A stretch of 9,688 nucleotides of DNA from Bacillota bacterium (GCA_023409615.1 JAEYRF010000122.1:1-9688); one strand, 5' to 3'. Numbered from the stretch's first letter, positions 1 through 6,332 are shown. Notes: generated from the letters alone by a model not told the origin. Numbers and translations are program-made.

Positions 1-139
1 GCCCACAACATTCAGCAAGCGCTTCTAAGCCGCAATAAACTTTACCACAAGCTCCACAACAACTATTACTGCTGTTAAATTTATATGATCTGAAACCCTG
101 GATTTTTTCCAAATTTCAGGGAGGATACGAAAATAACTG
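1..139. other. Upstream edge region, no firm gene
   Basis: No gene can be firmly assigned here. On the plus strand one frame is open from the left edge to a TAA at 76-78 (25 codons), which could be the tail of an upstream gene but looks like no known protein end. On the minus strand a frame with six cysteines in about 20 codons is open to the left edge (see findings), but it has only a TTG at 112-110 as a start and no ribosome binding site. A weak imperfect hairpin (CCCTG near 96-100 with CAGGG at 117-121) lies before the alpha-xylosidase. A TATGAT at 84-89 could be a -10 element, but no good -35 lies 16-18 bp upstream. Confidence 0.3.
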
Positions 140-210
140 GTGAAAGCCAGTGAAATAAATGGTTTAGGTCGAAATCCATTGAGGATTTTTGACACTACGC
201 ACGCACATCA

Positions 211-216
211 GGGAGG
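211..216 (+). promoter_or_regulatory. Ribosome binding site deciding the alpha-xylosidase start
   Basis: GGGAGG seven bases before the ATG at 224. The ten bases TCAGGGAGGA are found twice upstream of this gene, at 116-125 and 208-217. Only the second copy has a start codon at a normal distance; the first is about 15 bases from the GTG at 140. Confidence 0.75.
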
Positions 217-223
217 AGTAATT

Positions 224-2548
224 ATGAAATTTACAAATGGTTACTGGATGGCAAAGGATGGAGTGACAGCTGCATCCCCAACCGATATCAGGGATATCGA
301 GATCACAGAGGGAAAGCTCAGACTGTATGTTGCAACCAGACCGGTAAGGCACAGGGGTGATACGCTTGATGGTCCAATGCTTGCATTTGAATACTCATCA
401 CCTTTCCCGGATGTGATTTGTGTGAAAGTTACTCACTTCATAGGCGAAATTGAGAAAGGCCCATACTTTGAGCTGTACTCACAGGATGGCTTTTTACCAG
501 ATATCACGCAGAACGATGATACTGTCACATTTACATCAGGCAAGCTCAGAATGGAGATAAAAAGATCTGCAGGCTGGGCGGCTGAATTTTTGTATGATGG
601 AAAGCGTATTACAGGAAATATACAAAGGGATACCGCGTACCTTACCGTTGAAGGAGAAGGCCCATACATGCGCGAAAGGCTTGAACTTGGTATAGGCGAG
701 TATGTATATGGATTGGGTGAACGATTCACCCCGCTTGTCAGGAATGGCCAGGTTGTGGACATTTGGAACGAGGATGGCGGTACGGCAAGTGAACAATCTT
801 ATAAAAATATTCCTTTTTACCTCTCAAACAGAGGCTATGGTGTATTTGTTAACCACGCTGGAAAAGTGTCCTATGAGGTGGGCTCTGAGGTTGTCTCAAA
901 GGTACAGTTCAGTGTTCCCGGAGAATCGCTGGAGTATTTCGTTATAGGTGGAGGATCTCCCAAGGCGGCTCTAAGTAATTATACACTGTTGACAGGCAGG
1001 CCTTCGCTTCCTCCTGCATGGTCCTTCGGATTGTGGCTGACGACATCATTTACCACAAGCTATGACGAAGATACTGTCACGGGATTTATTGAGGGTATGG
1101 AACAGCGGGATCTCCCGCTGCATGTCTTCCACTTTGACTGTTTTTGGATGAAGGAGAGCCAATGGTGTGATTTTACCTGGGATAAAGAGGTGTTTCCCGA
1201 TCCGGAGGCGATGCTTAAGCGCCTTAAAGCTAGAGGTTTGAAAATATGTGTCTGGATCAATCCCTATATCGCACAGAAATCCAGGCTGTTTTCAGAAGGC
1301 AGGGCTAAAGGTTATCTGGTGAAACGACCGGATGGCAGCGTGTGGCAGTGGGATAGATGGCAGGCCGGCATGGGGCTTGTTGATTTTACAAATCCTGCGG
1401 CAGTCAAGTGGTATCAGGGTGAACTGAAGAGGCTTATCGATATGGGCGTAGATAGCTTTAAGACTGATTTTGGAGAGAGGATCCCCACAGATGTGGCTTG
1501 GTACGACGGTTCAGATACTGTCAGGATGCACAATTACTACACTTATTTATATAATAAGGCAGTATTTGAAGTCCTTCAGGAAAACCTCGGCCACAATGAA
1601 GCCATGCTGTTTGCACGGTCAGCTACGACCGGCGGTCAGAAATTCCCTGTGCATTGGGGTGGTGACTGTTCTGCAAACTATGATTCAATGGCCGAAAGCC
1701 TTAGGGGAGGTTTATCACTCTGCAGTTCGGGCTTTGGCTTCTGGAGCCATGATATAAGTGGTTTTGAAAGGACAGCACCACCGGATATATACAAGCGCTG
1801 GACTGCGTTCGGGCTGCTTTCATCCCACAGTCGTCTGCATGGAAATGAGTCATACAGGGTGCCGTGGCTGTTTGACGAGGAGTCTGTGGATGTCTTGAGA
1901 TACTTTACAAAGCTGAAATGCAGTTTGATGCCGTATATATTTAATGCAGCCTGCGAAGCATCGCAAATGGGCGTACCCACAATGCGCACCATGGTCCTGG
2001 AATTTCCTGAGGACCCTGGATGCTGGACGCTCGACAGGCAGTACATGCTTGGCGGTTCTATGCTGGTAGCACCAATATTCAATAACGAGAGTCGCGCTCA
2101 GTATTATTTACCTGCTGGCACATGGACTCATTTCATAAGTGGTGAAAAAGCAGAGGGCGGATGTTGGAAAGAGGAGCACTACGATTATATGAGCCTGCCG
2201 CTGATGGTAAGGGAGAACTCGATCATAGCAGTCGGAGGTGTAGATAATAGGCCGGATTACGATTATACGGACAATGTGGAGCTTCATATCTTTGAATTGA
2301 AGGACAATGCTACTGCCACAACAGGGGTATGTAATACGAAGGGTGTACGGGAACTGGATTGTAAAGCGTTGCGTAACGGAAAGTCTGTGACAATCGAAGT
2401 CAATGACGCAGGAAAGCCATGGAAGGCTGTACTGAGAGGAATCAACAAGGTATCCTCTGTTGAAGGTGCTGTGGCAGAAACAGGTAGTCAGGGAATCAAG
2501 CTGCTTCCCGAAAATGGCGTTAGGAAGATTAGAGTAGTACTGGAATAG
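224..2548 (+). CDS. yicI: GH31 alpha-xylosidase (YicI/XylS type)
   Basis: Glycoside hydrolase family 31 enzyme of 774 residues, close in length to E. coli YicI (772). This family removes alpha-1,6-linked xylose from isoprimeverose and xyloglucan oligosaccharides. No signal peptide is seen, so it should act in the cytoplasm on imported oligosaccharides. The layout is an N-terminal beta-sandwich (about 1-250), a TIM barrel (about 250-590) and C-terminal beta domains. The nucleophile is D415 in KTDFGER, and the acid/base is D481 in WGGDCSANYDSMAESLRGG; both lie one residue from their YicI counterparts. The FGFWSHDISGFE and SSHSRLHG blocks are also typical. The ATG at 224 is chosen because GGGAGG at 211-216 is seven bases upstream and the protein then matches the family length. 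A GTG at 140 in the same frame would add 28 unlike residues. Upstream partners such as a transporter are not in the window. Substrate specificity within GH31 is inferred from motif similarity. Confidence 0.93.
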   Translation: MKFTNGYWMAKDGVTAASPTDIRDIEITEGKLRLYVATRPVRHRGDTLDGPMLAFEYSSPFPDVICVKVTHFIGEIEKGPYFELYSQDGFLPDITQNDDTVTFTSGKLRMEIKRSAGWAAEFLYDGKRITGNIQRDTAYLTVEGEGPYMRERLELGIGEYVYGLGERFTPLVRNGQVVDIWNEDGGTASEQSYKNIPFYLSNRGYGVFVNHAGKVSYEVGSEVVSKVQFSVPGESLEYFVIGGGSPKAALSNYTLLTGRPSLPPAWSFGLWLTTSFTTSYDEDTVTGFIEGMEQRDLPLHVFHFDCFWMKESQWCDFTWDKEVFPDPEAMLKRLKARGLKICVWINPYIAQKSRLFSEGRAKGYLVKRPDGSVWQWDRWQAGMGLVDFTNPAAVKWYQGELKRLIDMGVDSFKTDFGERIPTDVAWYDGSDTVRMHNYYTYLYNKAVFEVLQENLGHNEAMLFARSATTGGQKFPVHWGGDCSANYDSMAESLRGGLSLCSSGFGFWSHDISGFERTAPPDIYKRWTAFGLLSSHSRLHGNESYRVPWLFDEESVDVLRYFTKLKCSLMPYIFNAACEASQMGVPTMRTMVLEFPEDPGCWTLDRQYMLGGSMLVAPIFNNESRAQYYLPAGTWTHFISGEKAEGGCWKEEHYDYMSLPLMVRENSIIAVGGVDNRPDYDYTDNVELHIFELKDNATATTGVCNTKGVRELDCKALRNGKSVTIEVNDAGKPWKAVLRGINKVSSVEGAVAETGSQGIKLLPENGVRKIRVVLE

Positions 2549-2555
2549 AGTTATT

Positions 2556-2670
2556 AAGGAAAAGCACCTACCCAAACGATATACTCCCCTCTCTGCTGCT
2601 TGTGGATTTGTTTTTTCCACTGTCTGCATGAAGGGGAGCATAATAATGTGCAGGGTAGGTGCCTTTTCTT
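2556..2670. terminator. Bidirectional terminator, nested inverted repeat
   Basis: The 120-bp gap between two convergent genes is almost entirely one inverted repeat. The outer arms are GCACCTACCC (2564-2573) and GGGTAGGTGC (2653-2662). The stem extends through AAAA (2560-2563) with TTTT (2664-2667) across a single bulged C at 2663, then through 2556-2559 with 2668-2670, including one GT pair. Inside it CTCCCCT (2584-2590) pairs with AGGGGAG (2632-2638). Innermost, GTGGA (2602-2606) pairs with TCCAC (2616-2620) around a T-rich loop. T-runs follow the stem in both directions, so it can end both the alpha-xylosidase transcript and the opposing oxidoreductase transcript. The right arm overlaps the oxidoreductase stop codon. 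The roughly 80-base interior is long for a simple terminator. Confidence 0.75.
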
Positions 2671-3760
2671 AGAGTACAGTCCCTACTTCAAACGCAGCCG
2701 GGCTTTCACAGGTGCTTTCCATTTCATAATGTCTGCTGTCTTTGGATGAATCGTGAAAACCATGCATTGCATCCAGTACATGGTATGCCAAATCTCCATT
2801 TGCTCTGTGTTTGCCGCCGTATATTAATGTATGAGCCATATCAGCAACGCCAATGCCACGGCTATTCTCGCTATAGCCATACAACAGAGGTATTTCCTTC
2901 CATTCGTTCCAGCCGCGCATACGGAAGTAGACCGGACCTCCAAAGCAATTAGGATCAGGCACCATTAACGAGCCTTCACTGCCATATATCTCAATTCGGG
3001 GCAGATTAGCGCTCCAAATGTCAAAGCTGGTTATTATGGTAGCAACAGCTCCACTTTCAAAGTCCATTATTCCCGCAACATGCGTCGGTACTTGCACGTC
3101 AATGATGTTGCCAAATTTCGGTTCACTTGTAATCGTCCTTTGAGGAAATGAGATCCTTGCTGATCCTGTCACCCGCTTCACAGGTCCCAACAGTGAAACC
3201 AGTGCCGTCAGATAATACGGACCCATGTCGAACATCGGGCCTCCGCCTGTCTGGTAATAGAACTCCGGTGACGGATGCCAGCTTTCATGGCCATGGCAGG
3301 TCATAAAGGCTGTAGCTGCTACAGGAGTACCAATCCAGCCGTCATTCACAAGCTTTTTACAGGTCTGAAGCCCTCCACCCAGGAAGGTATCCGGTGCACA
3401 ACCTACCAGCAGACCCTTTTGCCTGGCTAGGTCCATCACCTTTTTTCCATCTTCACGAGTTATGGCAAGGGGTTTTTCGCAATGTACATTCTTGCCGGCC
3501 TCCAATGCTGCAAGGTTAATCTGCGTATGAGCTGCCGGTATCGTCAGATTGACAACAATTTTTATATCGGGGTCAGCCAACAGTTCCTCAACTGAACAAG
3601 CCCTTGGAATATTGAATTCCTTTGCTTTTTCAGCCGCACGCTCCGGGATCAGATCGGCGCAAGCCACAACCTCAGTGATTTGAAATGTTTGAGACAGGTT
3701 CTTGAAATAGATTCCACTAATGTTTCCGCATCCGATAATTCCTACTTTTATCTTATTCAT
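2669..3760 (-). CDS. Gfo/Idh/MocA family oxidoreductase (ThuB-like)
   Basis: NAD(P)-dependent sugar dehydrogenase-type protein of 363 residues, a normal length for the family. The N-terminal Rossmann fold carries GIIGCGNIS (about 7-15). The EKPLA motif (95-99) contains the conserved lysine K96. The C-terminal alpha/beta domain holds GGGPMFDMGPYY (172-183), part of the substrate site. The exact substrate cannot be read from sequence. Its partner upstream is a ThuA-like protein; in Sinorhizobium ThuA and ThuB act together on trehalose and related disaccharides through 3-keto sugars, so oxidation of a glycoside or sugar is the best inference. The start is the ATG at 3760, which has GGAGG (3773-3769) eight bases upstream. 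In-frame TTG (3778) and ATG (3775) codons lie earlier but would overlap that ribosome binding site. The upstream stop TGA is at 3777-3775, leaving 14 bases between the two genes. It is cytoplasmic, with no signal peptide. Confidence 0.9.
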   Translation of the reverse strand: MNKIKVGIIGCGNISGIYFKNLSQTFQITEVVACADLIPERAAEKAKEFNIPRACSVEELLADPDIKIVVNLTIPAAHTQINLAALEAGKNVHCEKPLAITREDGKKVMDLARQKGLLVGCAPDTFLGGGLQTCKKLVNDGWIGTPVAATAFMTCHGHESWHPSPEFYYQTGGGPMFDMGPYYLTALVSLLGPVKRVTGSARISFPQRTITSEPKFGNIIDVQVPTHVAGIMDFESGAVATIITSFDIWSANLPRIEIYGSEGSLMVPDPNCFGGPVYFRMRGWNEWKEIPLLYGYSENSRGIGVADMAHTLIYGGKHRANGDLAYHVLDAMHGFHDSSKDSRHYEMESTCESPAAFEVGTVL

Positions 3761-3774
3761 CTTTTTATCCTCCA

Positions 3775-4494
3775 TCAAAACATTTTTGCGTCACTGCTGA
3801 ATACGTCAGCGGACAATCCATCACGAATTGCAATGTCCTTACCTTCGGCTGCCCATAGGAACCCTCTGCGCATCAGTTCAAGAGCGGAGGGTATATCAAA
3901 GATATCTGCATGATGCCCAAGCGAGTTATAGAAAACACGTCCATGCCCCCATCTTTTTGTCCATACTACAGGGACATCTACCTGGCCATTTGAGGCATGA
4001 TACCAGTTCACAACAGGAAAACGCGTTGTCGCAAGTACTTCAATGGCCGGATCCACATGAACATAATATTGTTCACTTCTAACTGCAAAGTCCTTAATTC
4101 CTTCCGTTATCGGACTTGATCCCCTGCGTATATCCACCTTGTATTCAACACCATCACCACCCGGATGTGATACCCATTGTCCACCAGTCATAAATTGCCA
4201 CTCAACACATTCGCGGAATGAGTCGCACATACCGCCATGACACCCAACAATACCTACTCCTGACGCTACTGCTTCAATGACAGGCTTAACCTGTTCATTT
4301 GTTATTTTTCCCATAGTCCATACGGGAACGATTAAGTGTAATGACTTCAACTTTTCTACATCCAGAAAAGAATCCAGCGTGTCACTGACCTCTACGTCAA
4401 ATCCTTCTTTTACCAGGGTGCTGCGGAACACTTCGGTTACTTGCACCGGCTCGTGTCCATCCCATCCGCCATGAACGATCAATGCTTTTTTCAT
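3775..4494 (-). CDS. thuA: ThuA-like (trehalose utilization) protein
   Basis: Protein of 239 residues with the ThuA-like fold, a class I glutamine amidotransferase-like Rossmann domain. Visible family marks are ALIVHGGWDGHEP near the N-terminus (4-16), GIVGCHGGMCDSFR (81-94), and WTKRWGHGRVFYNSLGHHAD (178-197) near the C-terminus, all typical of this family. The family is known from trehalose utilisation in Sinorhizobium, where it works with the dehydrogenase ThuB; its own chemistry is poorly settled. Here it is the first gene of an operon with a ThuB-like oxidoreductase, so joint action on a glycoside or keto-sugar is inferred. AGGAGG (4507-4502) lies at a normal distance before the ATG. Transcription probably starts in the divergent gap shared with the AraC-type regulator. 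The last 20 residues or so are not conserved-looking. Family assignment is strong; the substrate is not known. Confidence 0.9.
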   Translation of the reverse strand: MKKALIVHGGWDGHEPVQVTEVFRSTLVKEGFDVEVSDTLDSFLDVEKLKSLHLIVPVWTMGKITNEQVKPVIEAVASGVGIVGCHGGMCDSFRECVEWQFMTGGQWVSHPGGDGVEYKVDIRRGSSPITEGIKDFAVRSEQYYVHVDPAIEVLATTRFPVVNWYHASNGQVDVPVVWTKRWGHGRVFYNSLGHHADIFDIPSALELMRRGFLWAAEGKDIAIRDGLSADVFSSDAKMF

Positions 4495-4560
4495 TGTTAC
4501 TCCTCCTTGGAAGTGATTAATTTTACATTAATACAATCCATTTCATATAGTAATATTTTC

Positions 4561-4589
4561 ATTATATAAAAACCAAAGAATGAAGTCTC
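4561..4589 (-). promoter_or_regulatory. Possible promoter of the thuA operon
   Basis: Read on the minus strand, TATAAT lies at 4566-4561, a perfect -10. Seventeen bases upstream is GAGACT (4589-4584), which matches only three of six bases of the -35 consensus. A good -10 with a poor -35 fits a promoter that needs an activator, here plausibly the divergent AraC-type protein. Confidence 0.4.
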
Positions 4590-4598
4590 GCCAAAATG
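4573..4598. promoter_or_regulatory. Candidate AraC-type operator (direct repeat)
   Basis: CCAAAGAATG (4573-4582) and CCAAAATG (4591-4598) form an imperfect direct repeat with an 18-bp period. They overlap the weak -35 of the thuA promoter and lie just before the -35 of the regulator gene. AraC-family proteins commonly bind direct repeats next to or overlapping a -35, so this is a candidate site. Two short copies could also be chance. Confidence 0.25.
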
Positions 4599-4601
4599 CT
4601 G

Positions 4602-4630
4602 TTGCACATGGACATTATTTGCTCTATACT
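4602..4630 (+). promoter_or_regulatory. Sigma-A promoter of the AraC-type regulator
   Basis: TTGCAC (4602-4607) and TATACT (4625-4630) are separated by exactly 17 bases, each one mismatch from consensus. The start point would be near 4637, giving a leader of about 25 bases before the ATG at 4662. Confidence 0.7.
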
Positions 4631-4661
4631 GAATGCGGTACAATGAAATTACGGGGTCTTT

Positions 4662-5531
4662 ATGAGAGCTTTTTACGAAAACAGAACATATATGCCTGAA
4701 ATACCTGTCAGTGCTTTCATAGCGGAAGATATGGACTTTGTTGCACACTGGCACACAGACATTGAAATGATGTATGTTTATAAGGGATGCATTGGTGTGG
4801 GCATAAACAGTGAGTATAAGGTGCTATCTGAGGGTGAAATTTCGATATGTGCAAGTAACGATATTCACTATTATAACAGAGATAATATGACTTCCACGAC
4901 CCTGTTAATAATATTTCGCCCTTCACTGTTGAGTTCAATCATGTCTTTTCACGATGGGGTCCTGCCCTGCTCGATATTCATAGACAAGGATTATCTGGAT
5001 CATTCAGGGGATGGTACAGACACCGCGTTAAAAGTACAAGCTGCTATAAAATTGATCCTTGAAAGCATAAAGGAAGAAATGAATCAGATGGAGGCACTGT
5101 ATCCTTTGTTTACTACAATGAGGATATCCGAACTATTTCTGACCCTTTTCAGGTATTTCCCTGACTACTATGCAGAATCTAAAAAAAAGCTCAATAGCTC
5201 GCATTCTCCGGACGATATAACTCCTATGCAGAAAGCACTGATTTTTTTGGAGAATAATTATACACAGAATATTTCACTGGAGATAATTTCAAAAGAAGTC
5301 AGCCTTAGCCGTTTTTACTTCTCCCGCCTTTTCCAGAAAACTACCGGAATGAATTTTAATAATTACCTGACCCATATTCGTGTTGACAAGGCTGAGGAGC
5401 TAATAAAGGCCGGCAGGCAGCCTATTGTTGACATCGCCTATGAAACCGGCTTTAACAGTATCAGGACATTTAACAGATCCTTCAGGAGTATAAAAGGGCG
5501 TAAACCACAAAGTGTCAGGTACAACATGTAG
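4662..5531 (+). CDS. AraC/XylS family transcriptional regulator
   Basis: Regulator of 289 residues with the usual two-domain layout. The N-terminal part (about 15-90) is a cupin-like sensing domain, including the histidine-rich HWHTDIEMMYVYKG (29-42). The C-terminal AraC-type DNA-binding domain (about 189-289) has a first helix-turn-helix at about 205-226 and a second at about 253-276, with the typical IVDIAYETGFNSIRTFNRSF and a final GRKPQSVR. It is divergent from the ThuA/oxidoreductase pair with a 167-bp gap, so control of that operon in response to a sugar is the likely role. The ligand is unknown. The ATG at 4662 has only a weak ribosome binding site (CGGGG, 4652-4656), but no better start is in frame. 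A short hairpin overlaps its stop codon (5532-5548). Confidence 0.9.
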   Translation: MRAFYENRTYMPEIPVSAFIAEDMDFVAHWHTDIEMMYVYKGCIGVGINSEYKVLSEGEISICASNDIHYYNRDNMTSTTLLIIFRPSLLSSIMSFHDGVLPCSIFIDKDYLDHSGDGTDTALKVQAAIKLILESIKEEMNQMEALYPLFTTMRISELFLTLFRYFPDYYAESKKKLNSSHSPDDITPMQKALIFLENNYTQNISLEIISKEVSLSRFYFSRLFQKTTGMNFNNYLTHIRVDKAEELIKAGRQPIVDIAYETGFNSIRTFNRSFRSIKGRKPQSVRYNM

Positions 5532-5584
5532 AATGAAAGCAATTCATTTACAGCGCTTAAATTACAAAAATCTCGCGAAATAGC

Positions 5585-5613
5585 TTGATTAGTTGACTTT
5601 TGTGTAATATAAT
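5585..5613 (+). promoter_or_regulatory. Sigma-A promoter of the zinc-ribbon gene
   Basis: TTGATT (5585-5590), a 17-base spacer, and a perfect TATAAT (5608-5613). A TTGACT at 5593-5598 is closer to the -35 consensus but sits only nine bases from this -10. Transcription should start near 5620, giving an untranslated leader of about 95 bases. Confidence 0.7.
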
Positions 5614-5636
5614 GTAAATGCTTAGCTGGAGAGCAT

Positions 5637-5679
5637 ATTACTTACAGCGGGCAAATAAAAGTAATTGCTGCGTAGGCAG
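5637..5679 (+). promoter_or_regulatory. Structured leader of the zinc-ribbon mRNA
   Basis: ATTACTT (5637-5643) pairs perfectly with AAGTAAT (5659-5665). The loop contains CAGC (5645-5648), which can pair with GCTG (5667-5670) just past the stem, giving a possible H-type pseudoknot. An alternative is a small hairpin CTGC/GCAG (5668-5671 with 5676-5679) that would compete with it. This does not match a riboswitch class I can name, and function is unproven. Confidence 0.35.
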
Positions 5680-5714
5680 AAAATACTAATCTTTCTAAAG
5701 CGAGGGGACTATAA

Positions 5715-5999
5715 ATGTTCGAAGACAAAACATTAGTGTGTAAAGACTGTGGGCAGGAATTCGTTTTTACCGCAGGGGAACAGGAGTTTTATTCAACCAG
5801 AGGCTTCCAGAATGAGCCCGGAAGATGCAAGGATTGCAGATCATCAAGAAAGTCCCAGTACGGCAGAGATGGTTCTGCAAAAAGAGAAAGAGAGATGTAT
5901 GACGCTGTTTGCGCACAGTGTGGCAAGGAAACCAAGGTTCCCTTCAAGCCGCGTTTGGACAAACCGGTATATTGCAGCGAGTGCTTTTCCAACCGCTGA
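5715..5999 (+). CDS. Small protein with two zinc ribbons
   Basis: A 94-residue protein with eight cysteines arranged as two four-cysteine zinc sites. The first is C9-x2-C12 and C38-x2-C41 with 25 residues between pairs, like the probable zinc-ribbon family zf-trcl. The second is C66-x2-C69 and C87-x2-C90 with exactly 17 residues between pairs, matching the known CxxC-x17-CxxC domain. A basic, Ser/Arg/Lys-rich linker (about 42-62) joins them. Such proteins are widespread in anaerobic Firmicutes and are sometimes mislabelled cytochrome C551; there is no CxxCH haem motif here. Nucleic-acid binding is a reasonable guess from the zinc ribbons and basic linker, but the function is unknown. GAGGGG (5702-5707) precedes the ATG at 5715. 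The gene has its own promoter and terminator, so it is probably transcribed alone. Confidence 0.85.
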   Translation: MFEDKTLVCKDCGQEFVFTAGEQEFYSTRGFQNEPGRCKDCRSSRKSQYGRDGSAKREREMYDAVCAQCGKETKVPFKPRLDKPVYCSECFSNR

Positions 6000-6044
6000 T
6001 AGAAGTTCATAATTCACACGAATAAAATTTATTTTTGATTTACA

Positions 6045-6081
6045 AGCCCTGTGTATAAATTATGCAGGGCTATATTTATTT
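6045..6081 (+). terminator. Terminator after the zinc-ribbon gene
   Basis: AGCCCTG (6045-6051) pairs with CAGGGCT (6065-6071) around a 13-base AT-rich loop, followed by an AT-rich stretch with interrupted T-runs (6072-6081). It lies 46 bases after the stop codon. Confidence 0.7.
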
Positions 6082-6156
6082 GGTCTGATATTTGTCTTGT
6101 ATTATGTCTTCTACTATTTCAGGATGCGATTTCTAAGCTTTCTTTGATTTATTATC

Positions 6157-6218
6157 TTTTCCACACCTGTAATGCTTTATTTTTATAGTTATTCACAGGT
6201 TTATCCACATGTTCCACA
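6157..6218 (+). promoter_or_regulatory. Cluster of DnaA-box-like sites
   Basis: Three sites on the plus strand match the DnaA box consensus TTWTNCACA exactly: TTTTCCACA (6157-6165), TTATTCACA (6189-6197) and the canonical TTATCCACA (6201-6209). A fourth, TGTTCCACA (6210-6218), differs at one position. All are in the same orientation, and AT-rich DNA follows. No dnaA or dnaN gene is present, so this is more likely a DnaA-binding cluster than the origin. Confidence 0.6.
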
Positions 6219-6222
6219 GGGT

Positions 6223-6267
6223 AATATACACAAAACACTTGTTTTGTGTATATTTTTTATTTTATTT
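6223..6267 (+). terminator. Strong terminator without an obvious gene
   Basis: AATATACACAAAAC (6223-6236) pairs perfectly with GTTTTGTGTATATT (6241-6254), 14 bp around a four-base loop. T-rich DNA follows (6253-6267). The zinc-ribbon gene already has a terminator 140 bases earlier, so this one either insulates hpf or ends a short unknown transcript. Confidence 0.75.
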
Positions 6268-6280
6268 AGCGATAATTTTG

Positions 6281-6308
6281 GAAGGATTTAAAGTAATGAT
6301 TGTTGAAT
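6281..6308 (+). promoter_or_regulatory. Sigma-H promoter of hpf
   Basis: GAAGGATTT (6281-6289), a 12-base spacer, and GTTGAAT (6302-6308) match the Bacillus sigma-H consensus RNAGGAWWW-N11/12-RNNGAAT at every defined position. In B. subtilis the homologous gene yvyD is under sigma-H (and sigma-B), so promoter and gene agree. Transcription should start near 6315, about 70 bases before the ATG. Confidence 0.75.
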
Positions 6309-6332
6309 AGAAATATATGTATTTCGAATAAA

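Noticed and set aside
141..156. Catabolite-response (cre-like) site TGAAAGCCAGTGAAAT
   Set aside because: Its central bases depart from the CcpA consensus and symmetry is poor.
140..223. N-terminal extension of the alpha-xylosidase from a GTG at 140
   Set aside because: The spacing to the upstream GGAGG is about 15 bases, and the added 28 residues do not fit the YicI N-terminus, whereas the ATG at 224 has an ideal ribosome binding site.
2108..2641. 177-codon open frame on the minus strand
   Set aside because: It lies opposite the well-supported alpha-xylosidase C-terminus and the terminator, and has no recognisable protein features.
3761..3778. Earlier TTG/ATG starts for the oxidoreductase
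   Set aside because: They overlap the gene's own ribosome binding site and have none of their own; the ATG at 3760 has correct spacing.
5532..5548. Hairpin just after the AraC-type gene as a terminator
   Set aside because: The AATGAA/TTCATT stem is only 6 bp and AT-rich, and no T-run follows.
5715..5999. Cytochrome C551 as the name of the small cysteine-rich protein
   Set aside because: No CxxCH haem motif is present; the cysteines form two zinc-ribbon patterns.
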